A stretch of DNA of 64,000 nucleotides from Geomobilibacter sp964431365 (GTDB lineage: Bacteria > Desulfobacterota > Desulfuromonadia > Geobacterales > DSM-12255), in NCBI GenBank assembly GCA_964431365.1, contig CAYSJJ010000006.1, positions 24,673 to 88,672 on the forward strand, given 5' to 3'. The position numbers and the translations under genes are program-made. Shown piece after piece: positions 1 through 8,688 of this stretch. The notes below the pieces were generated by a model. The model was not told the DNA's origin. It was given only the letters and a program-made list of their open reading frames with translations, and ran no database searches. Every line of letters starts with the position of its first letter. The first letter of the stretch is position 1.

Positions 1-296
1 GTGCCACCCCGCTCCCGCCAGCATGCCAGAATATCTTCCATGGTCGCGTACGTGAAGGCTTCGGTACTGAGCGCTACCCCCTGGTGATGCTCTGAACCGC
101 AAAGACGCGTCAAGTCCTGCTTTTGGCGGCGGCGCACCGGCACACCCTTCTCTTCGGCCAGGGCGATGATTCGCGTCAGTCTCTGTTCGCCCGCATGCTC
201 GGCAACAAAAAGTTCAAAGGCCCTTCGTTCACTGCGAAGGGCCTCCCTGACCGGGTTTACACCGTAAACGATCTCGTCTTTCCGTCCTTCGCTCAT
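1..296 (-). CDS. rlmB: 23S rRNA (guanosine-2'-O-)-methyltransferase RlmB, N-terminal part (cut by window start)
   Basis: Only the first 98 codons lie in the window; the catalytic SPOUT domain would lie before base 1. The reverse-strand reading opens MSEGRKDEIVYGVNPVREAL, the usual start of the TrmH/RlmB substrate-binding domain (GxxPVxEAL). It continues to a Cys-Gly-Ser-Glu-His-His-Gln-Gly-Val segment that matches the conserved 'HQG' linker to the methyltransferase domain. The family 2'-O-methylates a guanosine of 23S rRNA (G2251 in E. coli). The ATG at 294-296 lies 8 bases after the pyrF stop, so the gene is probably the last one seen of an ispG-proS-pyrF-rlmB run. It could be another TrmH-family member, since only the N domain is visible. 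Confidence 0.85.
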   Translation of the reverse strand, partial: MSEGRKDEIVYGVNPVREALRSERRAFELFVAEHAGEQRLTRIIALAEEKGVPVRRRQKQDLTRLCGSEHHQGVALSTEAFTYATMEDILACWRERGG

Positions 297-304
297 TCCC
301 GTAC

Positions 305-1033
305 CTACCCCTTCCCGCCTTCGACGATTTCGGTCAGGATCGCCTCGGCTGCAGCCACAGGATCTGCGGCCGCACTGATCGGGCGGCCGATGACCAGGTA
401 ATCTGCTCCTGCCCTGACGGCCTCTGCTGGAGTCATGATACGCTTCTGATCGTCGACGGAGGCAAAGGCAGGCCTGACCCCGGGCGTGACGATCAGGAAA
501 TCGGGACCGCAGGCCTCCCGGATGAGCTCAACTTCCTGGGGGGAGGCAACGACACCGTCGATACCGGCCTTCTGCGCCAGGGTTGCGAGCCGGACAACCA
601 TCTCGGGCACGGGGAGTTCGATGCCGACGCCGCGCAGGGTCTCTTCGGTGGAAGAGGTGAGGATGGTGACCGCCAGCACCTTGGCGCGCTCCCCACCCCT
701 GAAGTTGGACTCCAGGGTCTCCATGGTCCTCGCCATCATCTCATAGCCGCCAAGGGCATGGAGATTGAGAAGCTTCACGCCCATCCTGGCCGCCTCCAGA
801 GAAGCCATGGCAACGGTATTGGGGATGTCGTGGTATTTCAGATCGAGAAAGACCTCACCACCGTGCTTCTGGATCATCCGGACCGCAGCCGGGCCGCAGG
901 AGGTGAAAAGCTGCTTGCCGATCTTGAACATTCCGACACGGTCGGCGATCAGCGAGGCCCACCGTTCCACCTCACTGAACTCGTTCACGTCGAGGGCGAA
1001 TATAACCTTTTCTCTGGCTTGATCTCTGGTCAC
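305..1033 (-). CDS. pyrF: Orotidine 5'-phosphate decarboxylase
   Basis: It converts OMP to UMP, the last step of de novo pyrimidine synthesis, in the cytoplasm. The protein has the (beta/alpha)8 signature: a beta-1 strand with FALDV, then the catalytic stretch DLKYHDIPNT near residue 60, which holds the Lys/Asp charge network. The C-terminal phosphate-binding part reads TPGVRP and later YLVIGRPI. The GTG at 1031-1033 (VTRDQAREK) is preferred because GAGGA lies about five bases upstream. A longer reading from a GTG at 1057 lacks a ribosome site. The length of 242 residues is typical. It lies between proS and rlmB on the same strand. Confidence 0.95.
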   Translation of the reverse strand: MTRDQAREKVIFALDVNEFSEVERWASLIADRVGMFKIGKQLFTSCGPAAVRMIQKHGGEVFLDLKYHDIPNTVAMASLEAARMGVKLLNLHALGGYEMMARTMETLESNFRGGERAKVLAVTILTSSTEETLRGVGIELPVPEMVVRLATLAQKAGIDGVVASPQEVELIREACGPDFLIVTPGVRPAFASVDDQKRIMTPAEAVRAGADYLVIGRPISAAADPVAAAEAILTEIVEGGKG

Positions 1034-1103
1034 ACTATCCTCGCAAAATCGGTGCACGGCTGAACACGGGAACGCCGTTGCCGGCTCAGCACGGGGACCG
1101 GAA

Positions 1104-2828
1104 TTAAAGAGTCAAGGCCGCCGTAACGGCCGCCTGCACCTTTGCCACGGCATCTGCAACGGAAAGAAGCTCGACGGTGCCGCTTCGCCGCTCCTTCAAC
1201 TCCACCTTGCCGTCTGCCAGATTCTTGCTCCCGACGACGATCCGCAGAGGAATACCGATCAGGTCGGCGTCCTTGAACTTGACCCCCGGCCGCTCGTCAC
1301 GGTCATCCAGCAGCACCTCAACGCCGGCAGCGGCAAGTTTGCCGTAGATCTCCTCGGCAACAGTTCGAACGGTTTCTTCCTTCGGATTCACCGACGATAC
1401 GATGCAGTGGAACGGCGCAATGGGAATCGGGAAGATGATCCCGTTGTCGTCGTGATTCTGCTCTATGCAGGCGGCAACGGTCCGACCTACGCCGATCCCG
1501 TAGCACCCCATGAAGATGATCTGTTCCTTGCCATCCGCATCGAGATAGGTGGCATTAAGCGCCTTCGAGTATTTGTTCCCCAGCTTGAAGACATGCCCAA
1601 CCTCTATCCCCCTCCAGACCTCCAAGGCACCCTCTTCGCAGCGGGGGCACGGGTCGCCCGCCGTTACGGAGCGGATGTCGGCGTGGCGCGTTACGGCAAA
1701 ATCGCGGCCGGGATTGGCGTTGGTATAGTGCTGATCCTTTTCGTTGGCGCCAATAACGGCATTGACCATCCCCTCGACAACCAGATCGGCAATGACCGGC
1801 AGCTGAACCTTCAGACCGATCGGGCCGAGGAAGCCGACCGGAGAACCGGTCACCCGGAGGATCTCCTCCTCGCTCGCCACCTGGATCTCAATCCAGCCCA
1901 GGGCATTCTTCAGCTTGATCTCGTTCAGTTCGTGATCGCCCCTGACAAGGGCCATGGCGGTCTGGCCGGCGCCGTCGGAGTATACCAGGGTCTTGATGGT
2001 CTCCTGCTCGGGCAGGCCGAGGAAGCCTGCCACATCGGCAATGGTCTTCATTCCCGGCGTAGCCACCTTCTGCAAGGGCTGCTGCGCCGCTTGCGCAGAG
2101 TTGGCTACAGGCCGCGACTCCGCCTTCTCAACGTTCGCCGCGTATTCGCAGGCACTGCACGAAACGATGGCGTCTTCGCCCGATTCGGCCAGCACCATGA
2201 ACTCGTGGGAGTAGGAACCGCCAATGGAGCCGGTATCGGCCTCGACGGCCCGGTAGTTGAGGCCGCAGCGGGAAAAGATGCGCCGGTATGCCTGGTACAT
2301 CTTGTCATAGGAAAGATCGGCCGCGTGCTCGTCCACGTCAAATGAATAGGCGTCCTTCATGATGAACTCGCGGCCACGCATCAGCCCGAAGCGCGGCCGG
2401 ATCTCGTCGCGAAACTTGGTCTGAATCTGATAGAGATTCAAAGGGAGTTGACGATAACTCTTGACCTCGCGGCGGACCAGATCGGTCACCACCTCTTCGT
2501 GAGTCGGTCCGAGGCAGAACTCGCCATCTTTCCGGTCCTTGAAGCGAAGCAGTTCCTTGCCGTAGAACGCCCACCGGCCCGACTCCTGCCAGAGTTCGGC
2601 CGGCTGGACCGACGGCATGAGCAGTTCGATGGCGCCGGCACGGTTCATCTCCTCACGGATAATCTGTTCGACCTTGCGGATGGAGCGGAGTCCCATGGGG
2701 AGATAGTTGTAGATGCCCGCCGCAAGCTTCCGGATCATACCGGCCCGAAGCATCAGCTGGTGGGAAATGACCTCGGCATCGGCCGGCGTCTCTTTAACGG
2801 TCGGGATGAAGTATTGACTGTAACGCAT
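1104..2828 (-). CDS. proS: Prolyl-tRNA synthetase (bacterial type)
   Basis: It charges tRNA-Pro in the cytoplasm. The 574-residue product has the class II synthetase order. An N-terminal catalytic part carries motif 2 (TKFRDEIRPRFGLMRGREF, near residue 140). The middle holds a YbaK-like editing insertion (about residues 240-390), which is the mark of the bacterial form. Motif 3 is seen in GCYGIGVGRTVAA (about residue 440), followed by the anticodon-binding domain (VEVLLDDRDERPGVKFKDAD). The ATG at 2828 follows a GAGG. The gene lies 54 bases after ispG and is probably cotranscribed with it. Confidence 0.97.
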   Translation of the reverse strand: MRYSQYFIPTVKETPADAEVISHQLMLRAGMIRKLAAGIYNYLPMGLRSIRKVEQIIREEMNRAGAIELLMPSVQPAELWQESGRWAFYGKELLRFKDRKDGEFCLGPTHEEVVTDLVRREVKSYRQLPLNLYQIQTKFRDEIRPRFGLMRGREFIMKDAYSFDVDEHAADLSYDKMYQAYRRIFSRCGLNYRAVEADTGSIGGSYSHEFMVLAESGEDAIVSCSACEYAANVEKAESRPVANSAQAAQQPLQKVATPGMKTIADVAGFLGLPEQETIKTLVYSDGAGQTAMALVRGDHELNEIKLKNALGWIEIQVASEEEILRVTGSPVGFLGPIGLKVQLPVIADLVVEGMVNAVIGANEKDQHYTNANPGRDFAVTRHADIRSVTAGDPCPRCEEGALEVWRGIEVGHVFKLGNKYSKALNATYLDADGKEQIIFMGCYGIGVGRTVAACIEQNHDDNGIIFPIPIAPFHCIVSSVNPKEETVRTVAEEIYGKLAAAGVEVLLDDRDERPGVKFKDADLIGIPLRIVVGSKNLADGKVELKERRSGTVELLSVADAVAKVQAAVTAALTL

Positions 2829-2882
2829 GGAGAAACCTCTATAGATAATGTCTTGTGAATAATTTCGGGGACGGGAGAACCT

Positions 2883-3950
2883 CTAACCGACCTGATCCTC
2901 TTGTGCCGCCTTGAGGACCTCTTCGACCAGGGCATCGGCCATTTCGGCCTCAGGCACCTTACGGACTATCTCTCCATGGCGGAAGAGCAGCCCCTCGCCA
3001 CGACCGCCGGCAATGCCGAAATCAGCTTCCCGGGCCTCGCCGGGACCGTTTACGACGCACCCCATGACGGCAACCGTGAACGTCGCCTGCAGATTCTTGA
3101 GCCGGTTTTCAACGTCCTCCGCAACACGGATCAGGTCGATCTGACAGCGGCCGCAGGTGGGGCAGGAGACGAAGTTGATACCCCGCTGGCGGAGGCCCAG
3201 AGCCTTCAATATCTCGAACCCGACCCGCACCTCATCCTCCGGGTCGCCGGTCAGGGAAACGCGCAGGGTATCGCCGATCCCGTCGGCCAGCAGGATACCG
3301 AGACCGACCGACGACTTGATGGTCCCGGAAAAGATGGTTCCAGCTTCGGTGATACCGATGTGGAGCGGATAATCCACCTTGGTGGAGAGAAGCCTGTACG
3401 CCTCGACGGTCTTCACGACATCCGAGGCTTTGAGCGAAATCTTGATCTGGTCATATCCCAGTTCTTCCAGGATGCGGACGTGGCCGAGGGCAGACTCCAC
3501 CATGGCCTCGGCCGTAGGGTGGCCGTACCGCTCCAGGAGCTCCTTCTCCAGCGATCCGGCATTGACGCCGATCCGAATCGGAACCAGGCGCTCGTTGGCC
3601 GCCTTGACCACCTCCTCAACTTTCCACCGATCGCCGATATTGCCGGGATTGAGGCGAAGTCCGTCGATCCCCCCCTTGAGCACGGTGAGGGCCAGTTTGT
3701 AATCGAAGTGGATATCGGCAATGACTGGGATCGGGCTTTCTCCCTTTACCCGCGCCAGGGCTTCGGCGGCCGCCTGGTCCGGAACCGCACAACGGACAAT
3801 CTCACAGCCGGCGGCAGCAAGCCGTCGTATCTGGGCGAGAGTGGCGGCCACATCCCGCGTATCGGTATTACACATGGACTGCACGCTACAGGGAGCCCCA
3901 CCGCCAACCTGGACAGGGCCGATCATTATCTTTCGGGTCATCTTTTTCAT
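2883..3950 (-). CDS. ispG: 4-hydroxy-3-methylbut-2-en-1-yl diphosphate synthase (IspG/GcpE)
   Basis: This [4Fe-4S] enzyme of the non-mevalonate isoprenoid pathway converts MEcPP to HMBPP. The N-terminal TIM barrel begins VQVGGGAPCSVQSMCNTDTRD. The cluster-binding C-terminal part shows CPTCGRC (about residue 265) and a further Cys in AVMGCVVNGPGEA, the three conserved ligands. At 355 residues it is the short bacterial form without the plant insertion. Two starts (MKKMTRK or MTRK) are close together; the first is given. Downstream genes proS, pyrF and rlmB run in the same direction. Confidence 0.96.
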   Translation of the reverse strand: MKKMTRKIMIGPVQVGGGAPCSVQSMCNTDTRDVAATLAQIRRLAAAGCEIVRCAVPDQAAAEALARVKGESPIPVIADIHFDYKLALTVLKGGIDGLRLNPGNIGDRWKVEEVVKAANERLVPIRIGVNAGSLEKELLERYGHPTAEAMVESALGHVRILEELGYDQIKISLKASDVVKTVEAYRLLSTKVDYPLHIGITEAGTIFSGTIKSSVGLGILLADGIGDTLRVSLTGDPEDEVRVGFEILKALGLRQRGINFVSCPTCGRCQIDLIRVAEDVENRLKNLQATFTVAVMGCVVNGPGEAREADFGIAGGRGEGLLFRHGEIVRKVPEAEMADALVEEVLKAAQEDQVG

Positions 3951-4000
3951 AGCCGGGCATACTAGCCGGATTCACGGGGCAAAGTCAAGGCAATGGAAAC

Positions 4001-4030
4001 AAAACTGCCCGGCCGAAGCCGGGCAGTTTT
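4001..4030 (-). terminator. Rho-independent terminator after gdhA
   Basis: A perfect 13-base-pair hairpin (AAAACTGCCCGGC, loop of four, then its complement) lies 28 bases past the gdhA stop. Both ends carry A or T runs, so it could also act on transcripts coming the other way. Confidence 0.85.
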
Positions 4031-4058
4031 CATACAGAATGAACTGAAAAAGAGAGGA

Positions 4059-5408
4059 TCAGACCAACCCCATGGCCACCATGGCATCGGCCACCTTGAT
4101 GAAGCCGGCGATATTGGCGCCCAGCACGTAGTTCCCGGGTGCGCCATACTCTTCTGCGGTCTCGAAGCAGTTCTTGTGGATTCCGACCATGATCTCTTCG
4201 AGCTTTTTCTCGGTAAATTCGAACGACCAGGCATCCCGGCTGGCGTTCTGCTGCATCTCGAGGGCAGAAGTGGCGACACCCCCGGCGTTGGCGGCTTTGC
4301 CTGGCCCGTAGGCGATCTTCGCGTCCAGGAACACCTTGACCCCCTCCGGAGTCGTCGGCATGTTGGCCCCTTCACCGACCGCGATGCAGCCGTTCTTCAC
4401 GAGGGTCGCGGCATCCTTGCCATTGATCTCGTTCTGGGTCGCGGAAGGCATGGCCACCTGGCAGGGGATCTCCCAGATGTTGCCGTTGGGGAGATACTTG
4501 GCATCCTTGTGGAATTGCGTGTAATCCGAAATCCGCCGACGCTCCACCTCTTTCAGCTGCTTGATCAGTTCGAGATCGAGCCCTTTCTCGTGCAGGATGA
4601 CCCCGTTGGAGTCGGAGCAGGCCACGCACTTGCCGCCCAGTTGGTGAATCTTTTCGATCGTGTAGATCGCCACGTTCCCGGAACCCGACACCAGGCAGGT
4701 TTTCCCGTCAAAGGAGTCTTTGCGGGCCTTCAGCATTTCATGCACAAAGAAGGTGGCGCCATAACCGGTCGCCTCGGTACGTACCAGCGAGCCGCCGTAG
4801 TGCAGCCCTTTCCCGGTGAGGACACCGGCTTCGTAGCGGTTGGTGATCCGCTTGTACTGACCGAACATGTAGCCGATCTCGCGGCCACCAACCCCGATAT
4901 CGCCGGCAGGAACGTCGGTATATTCGCCCAGGTGGCGGTAGAGTTCGGTCATGAAGCTCTGACAGAACCGCATGATCTCGTCGTCTGACTTCCCTTTCGG
5001 ATCGAAATCAGACCCACCCTTGCCGCCGCCGATCGGCATGCCGGTGAGGGAGTTCTTGAAGATCTGCTCGAAACCGAGAAACTTGATGATCCCCAGATAG
5101 ACCGACGGGTGAAAACGGAGCCCCCCCTTGTAAGGTCCAAGTGCGCTGTTGAATTCGACCCTGAATCCACGGTTGATATGTACTTCACCATTATCGTCCT
5201 GCCAGGGCACCCGGAAAATAATCTGGCGCTCCGGCTCGCAAATCCTCTGGATGATCTTCCGGTCGGCATATTCGGGATGTTTTACCAACACCATACCAAG
5301 TGACTCGATAACCTCCCTTACTGCCTGATGAAACTCCACCTCGCCCGGGTTGCGACGAAGTACTTCCTGGTAGATTGCCTCGATCTTTTCGTCCATGAGT
5401 GGTGTCAC
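4059..5408 (-). CDS. gdhA: NADP-type glutamate dehydrogenase
   Basis: It reductively aminates 2-oxoglutarate to glutamate and is thus an ammonium-assimilating enzyme. The 449-residue product is the usual size for the hexameric small form. The substrate-binding region includes KGGLRFHPSV and the GGGKGGSDFDPKGKSDDE stretch with catalytic Lys. The dinucleotide fold follows with VSGSGNVAIY. The GTG at 5408 is supported by AGGAGGAG seven bases upstream. The gene stands alone between a strong terminator and a divergent promoter region. A GG-N10-GC element about 90 bases upstream suggests sigma-54 and nitrogen control, as for glnB-glnA in this window. Cofactor choice is inferred from the family, not proved. 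Confidence 0.95.
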   Translation of the reverse strand: MTPLMDEKIEAIYQEVLRRNPGEVEFHQAVREVIESLGMVLVKHPEYADRKIIQRICEPERQIIFRVPWQDDNGEVHINRGFRVEFNSALGPYKGGLRFHPSVYLGIIKFLGFEQIFKNSLTGMPIGGGKGGSDFDPKGKSDDEIMRFCQSFMTELYRHLGEYTDVPAGDIGVGGREIGYMFGQYKRITNRYEAGVLTGKGLHYGGSLVRTEATGYGATFFVHEMLKARKDSFDGKTCLVSGSGNVAIYTIEKIHQLGGKCVACSDSNGVILHEKGLDLELIKQLKEVERRRISDYTQFHKDAKYLPNGNIWEIPCQVAMPSATQNEINGKDAATLVKNGCIAVGEGANMPTTPEGVKVFLDAKIAYGPGKAANAGGVATSALEMQQNASRDAWSFEFTEKKLEEIMVGIHKNCFETAEEYGAPGNYVLGANIAGFIKVADAMVAMGLV

Positions 5409-5497
5409 GTCAAACTCCTCCTGTTTAAAATATAGCCCGACCCGCCTTCTAATTAATCAGATAAACGGGACAGTGCCTGTTTGGCAGGCGCAATGCC

Positions 5498-5513
5498 TGC
5501 AAAACGTGCACCA
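5498..5513 (-). promoter_or_regulatory. Putative sigma-54 (-24/-12) promoter of gdhA
   Basis: On the minus strand the element reads TGGTGCACGTTTTGCA: GG, exactly ten bases, then GC, with TTGCA at the -12 side. Transcription would start about 75-80 bases before the gdhA GTG. Close to it lie two overlapping inverted repeats: TGCC-N5-GGCA at 5474-5486 and GCAGGC-N5-GCCTGC at 5484-5500. These could bind an activator or repressor. The match is by eye. Confidence 0.55.
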
Positions 5514-5694
5514 TAATTACAGTATTGCCCAACATGTAACCAATCCAAGACTTTCAACAGGTTGCGACTGCTCATTAATTCACCACCAGCAAGAGAGTGT
5601 AAACAGATAACCAAAAACGCACGCACAAAATGTAATCACACTACTCAGCAAGATTCGGTTGACTTTTCCTGTGCCATGCGTGAAGGTTTAGGCC

Positions 5695-7113
5695 ATGAAA
5701 TCGATACGACGCGAAAACAACCAGCAAAAAGCCGAGGTGCGCAAAGGTGAGATCGTCGAGGTCACCCTCTCCTCGCTCGATGACGAAGGATTTGGCATAG
5801 GTGCTTGTGGTGAACGGCGTATCAGGGTATTGGGCGGACTACCCGGAGAACGTCTCCTGGCTCGCGTCGATCATGCCGGGCTGAGGACCATGACCGCCCA
5901 TGCTACAAAAATTACCACCCCTTCACCTGATCGGGTCAACAACATAGCCTGTCGCCACTGGCCGGCATGCGACGCCTGCTCGCTGCTCCACTTGACATAC
6001 ACTGCACAACTGGCCTGGAAAGAGAAACTGGTCGTCAACCAGTTCCGGCGCCATGGAGAACTGGCACAGGTCGTTTTCAAGGATATTCTTCCCTCCCCCT
6101 CGCCCATGGCCTACCGAAACTCGGCAAAGCTGGTCATAGGTGGCAAGGCCGCTCACCCGGTCATCGGCATATACCGTCGGAACAGCCATGAGGTCATGGA
6201 TCTTGCCGACTGCCAGCTTCACCACCCCCTTATCAATCGCATCATTGCCGCAGTAAAGGAGGGGATCAGGAAGGGGAAGGTGCAGGTCTACAATCCTGCA
6301 AGCGAGATGGGACTTCTTCGCTACCTGGTGGTGAGGGTTGCAGAGGCAGAAGCAAAGGCCATGGTGGTGTTTGTAACAGCGCAACGTAACTTCAACGAGA
6401 TCCATCACCTGGGGCGCTTCCTGCAGAAGACGGTACCAGAGGTGACTTCGGTCTGGCAGAATGTGAACGCATCTTCCGGCAACGTCATCTTCGGACACCA
6501 GAGCCATCTTGTTTCCGGTGACAAATCTCTGACGACCAGTCTGGACGGCAGGCGCTACTATCTTTCGCCACGCTCCTTTTTCCAGGTAAACAGTGGCGGA
6601 GCCGCTCTCATCTATCAACAGGTACGTAACTTGGGTGCACTGACAGGCAAGGAGAGTGTGCTCGACTGCTATTGCGGCATTGGAGGCATTGCCCTCACCC
6701 TGGCCAAGGATGCTGGGACAGTGCTTGGTTTGGAAGTGGTCGACTCGGCAGTGGCGGACGCCAGGGAGAACGCCCGCCTGAATGGACTACGGAATTGCAG
6801 TTTTGAGGCCGGCGACGTGGGGAGACTCCTGCAGGAACTCCGCGAGGAGGGGACACACATCGACCTTCTCATCCTCAACCCCCCTCGCAAGGGGTGCGAA
6901 GAGCAGGTACTGAATGAGATCACGGCACTTGCCCCGGAACGGGTTATCTATGTGTCCTGCTCCCCCGCTACCCTGGCCCGGGACCTGGCCTGGCTCGCCC
7001 GAAACGGTTACCGGCCACGGGAGGTCCAGCCGGTAGACATGTTCCCACAGACCTGCCACGTCGAGAACGTGGCACTGCTCACCCGTGAGCCCCACCACGC
7101 TCAATCGACATAA
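5695..7113 (+). CDS. rlmD: 23S rRNA (uracil-5-)-methyltransferase, RlmD/RumA type
   Basis: This SAM-dependent enzyme makes 5-methyluridine in 23S rRNA (U1939 in E. coli). An N-terminal TRAM domain (about residues 18-75) is followed by a Cys cluster, C-RHWPA-C-DA-C, that binds [4Fe-4S]. The Rossmann core shows LDCYCGIGGIALTLA (SAM motif), LILNPPRKGCEEQ and the catalytic-Cys motif YVSCSPATLARD near residue 420. At 472 residues it is typical. The ATG at 5695 has an AAGG about 9 bases upstream. Its 3' end overlaps the converging small gene by 13 bases. Site choice (U1939 or U747) cannot be settled from sequence alone. Confidence 0.88.
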   Translation: MKSIRRENNQQKAEVRKGEIVEVTLSSLDDEGFGIGACGERRIRVLGGLPGERLLARVDHAGLRTMTAHATKITTPSPDRVNNIACRHWPACDACSLLHLTYTAQLAWKEKLVVNQFRRHGELAQVVFKDILPSPSPMAYRNSAKLVIGGKAAHPVIGIYRRNSHEVMDLADCQLHHPLINRIIAAVKEGIRKGKVQVYNPASEMGLLRYLVVRVAEAEAKAMVVFVTAQRNFNEIHHLGRFLQKTVPEVTSVWQNVNASSGNVIFGHQSHLVSGDKSLTTSLDGRRYYLSPRSFFQVNSGGAALIYQQVRNLGALTGKESVLDCYCGIGGIALTLAKDAGTVLGLEVVDSAVADARENARLNGLRNCSFEAGDVGRLLQELREEGTHIDLLILNPPRKGCEEQVLNEITALAPERVIYVSCSPATLARDLAWLARNGYRPREVQPVDMFPQTCHVENVALLTREPHHAQST

Positions 7114-7457
7114 TTGTCGTCGGTTTCGGCATCAAAGATCGTGATCAACGACTCATCGTTGTAGGGGAGTTCCTTGGTAACCAACCCCTGCGTGTCAGTC
7201 CAGAGAAGAATATCCTTTCCATCCCGGACGGTCCTGGTCACTACCTTCCCACCTGCCACCTGCCGCACCGTGTCCCACATTGCATCGGTGTCCAGCAACT
7301 CGAAGCCGTCGACCACCTGATCGTCCCGCAGGTTTCCCAGAAACCTGTCCAGCAGATCAAAGTCAAGGAAGTCCTCTTCCTTTCGCCAGAACTTGATGAA
7401 ACGGTGGGAGCTGTCTCTTTGCTCTCGAATGGCCTTGATCAGTTCGTACCCAGTCAT
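7101..7457 (-). CDS. Conserved-looking hypothetical protein, 118 residues
   Basis: I do not recognise this family. The product starts MTGYELIKAIREQRDSSHRF and is rich in charged residues, with an acidic C-terminal tail (DAETDDNYVD). It has no signal peptide, membrane segment or Cys pair, so it is probably a small soluble cytoplasmic protein. The ATG at 7457 is chosen because GGGGGT lies seven bases upstream; a longer reading from 7562 has no ribosome site and runs into the preceding gene. It is the last gene of the run that includes the HD-GYP-like and HEAT proteins and the bc-like complex. Its stop overlaps the end of rlmD from the other strand. Confidence 0.7.
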   Translation of the reverse strand: MTGYELIKAIREQRDSSHRFIKFWRKEEDFLDFDLLDRFLGNLRDDQVVDGFELLDTDAMWDTVRQVAGGKVVTRTVRDGKDILLWTDTQGLVTKELPYNDESLITIFDAETDDNYVD

Positions 7458-7542
7458 AGCAACACCCCCTTTCCACCTAAATCTTAGCGCGTTGGAAGAC
7501 GTATGCAACCAGTTCGCCCGCAGGACAACGGTGCTCTTTTCC

Positions 7543-8688
7543 TCAGGGCTCCTTCTGTTCAAGCTTCCCCAGCACCTTCAGAAAGTTTTTAGTCAGCACC
7601 GGATGGAGGTCGGTACCGGCCATCTCCATGAGCATACCGGCCACTTCTTGCCATTCCAATGCGCCACGGTAAGAGCGTTTGGTCCGAAGGGCATCGAAAC
7701 AGTCTGAAACGGTGGTCATCTGGCTGCAGAGGTTCTGGCGCCAGCCGGCAGGTGCAGGGGGGTAGCCGGTAAGATTGAATTTCATATGGTGTTCATAGGC
7801 CGTAACCACGGCCAAATGCGGCACCCCGGGGGTATCGAGGAGGTGCTGCGCCCCCTTGAGCGGATGTTGCCTTATGATCTGCCATTCGGCGTCGGTCAGT
7901 TTGCCAGGCTTATTGATGATCTCGTCCGGAATGAAGAGCTTGCCAATGTCATGGAGCATGGCGGCAATACCGATGTCGTGCAGCAGAGGGCCATCGATGC
8001 CCAGTGCCATGGCTTGCGCCAGGGTGAGGATGCAGACATTGGTGGACTGGGTAAACGTATACTCGTCCATGGCCCGCAGCGGAGCGAATGCCAGCAGGGA
8101 GCCCGCCTCCTGCTTGAAGGCCCTGACAAAACCGGTCACGATATCGTAGATGCCGGAAACGTTCAGCTTTCGATCTTTTTTTACTCGGTCATAGATTTCG
8201 AGAAACTTGGAGAGTTCGTCCCGGGCAATCTCGGAAAACAGGGGAATGTTCTGCAGCTCGTCAGGCGAGACCCCTGCCTCGCCTGCGGATAGACGAAGGC
8301 CGACTTTGCCGAAACGAATGTCTGCGAGCTGCAGATCCTGGGAGCTTGCGACGGGCCCTGACAGAGAGGCAATCAGTGCCGCCATCTCCTGTCGGGTTAC
8401 CGCCCGACCGAATGTCACATGCTCTATGCCTCTGGCCTTGAGCGCCTGAATGAAGCGACCGATGTACAGGTTGGTCGGCTGAGGCACGCCAGAGACGATG
8501 AGTTGGTCGTCCAGTACCATCAAGACAAGTTCATCGTCCTCACCAAGGCAGATGAGCAGTTCGTCGTGAGCGGCAGTATTCAGGCGGGCTACCTGCTGAT
8601 GCTCGGCCGAGTACAGGGTGGCATTGGCGACCGCCGTCATCAGGTGCCGAATAAACGTTAGCAGCGCCGACTGCTGATCACTGTTCAT
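7543..8688 (-). CDS. HD-GYP-like domain protein
   Basis: The C-terminal half (about residues 205-360) is an HD domain of the HD-GYP type. It carries LLHDIGIAAMLHDIGKLFIP with two HD pairs, then RQHPLKGAQHL, then YEHHMKFNLTGYP. The GYP is kept. The usual HHE...DGxGYP box, however, has Met and Asn-Leu where Glu and Asp-Gly are expected, so c-di-GMP hydrolysis is uncertain. The N-terminal 200 residues match no domain I can name but resemble the start of the neighbouring HEAT protein (both open with a 'hypothetical helix plus YxAxHP/H' pattern). Its ATG overlaps the stop of the HEAT gene by four bases (ATGA), which implies tight coupling. A signalling role is inferred. Confidence 0.8.
   Translation of the reverse strand: MNSDQQSALLTFIRHLMTAVANATLYSAEHQQVARLNTAAHDELLICLGEDDELVLMVLDDQLIVSGVPQPTNLYIGRFIQALKARGIEHVTFGRAVTRQEMAALIASLSGPVASSQDLQLADIRFGKVGLRLSAGEAGVSPDELQNIPLFSEIARDELSKFLEIYDRVKKDRKLNVSGIYDIVTGFVRAFKQEAGSLLAFAPLRAMDEYTFTQSTNVCILTLAQAMALGIDGPLLHDIGIAAMLHDIGKLFIPDEIINKPGKLTDAEWQIIRQHPLKGAQHLLDTPGVPHLAVVTAYEHHMKFNLTGYPPAPAGWRQNLCSQMTTVSDCFDALRTKRSYRGALEWQEVAGMLMEMAGTDLHPVLTKNFLKVLGKLEQKEP

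Noticed and set aside
1058..1103. A longer start for pyrF at 1057
   Set aside because: No ribosome site; the GTG at 1033 has GAGGA close by.
3993..4988. A 331-codon open frame opposite gdhA
   Set aside because: Shadow of gdhA; it also spans the gdhA terminator.
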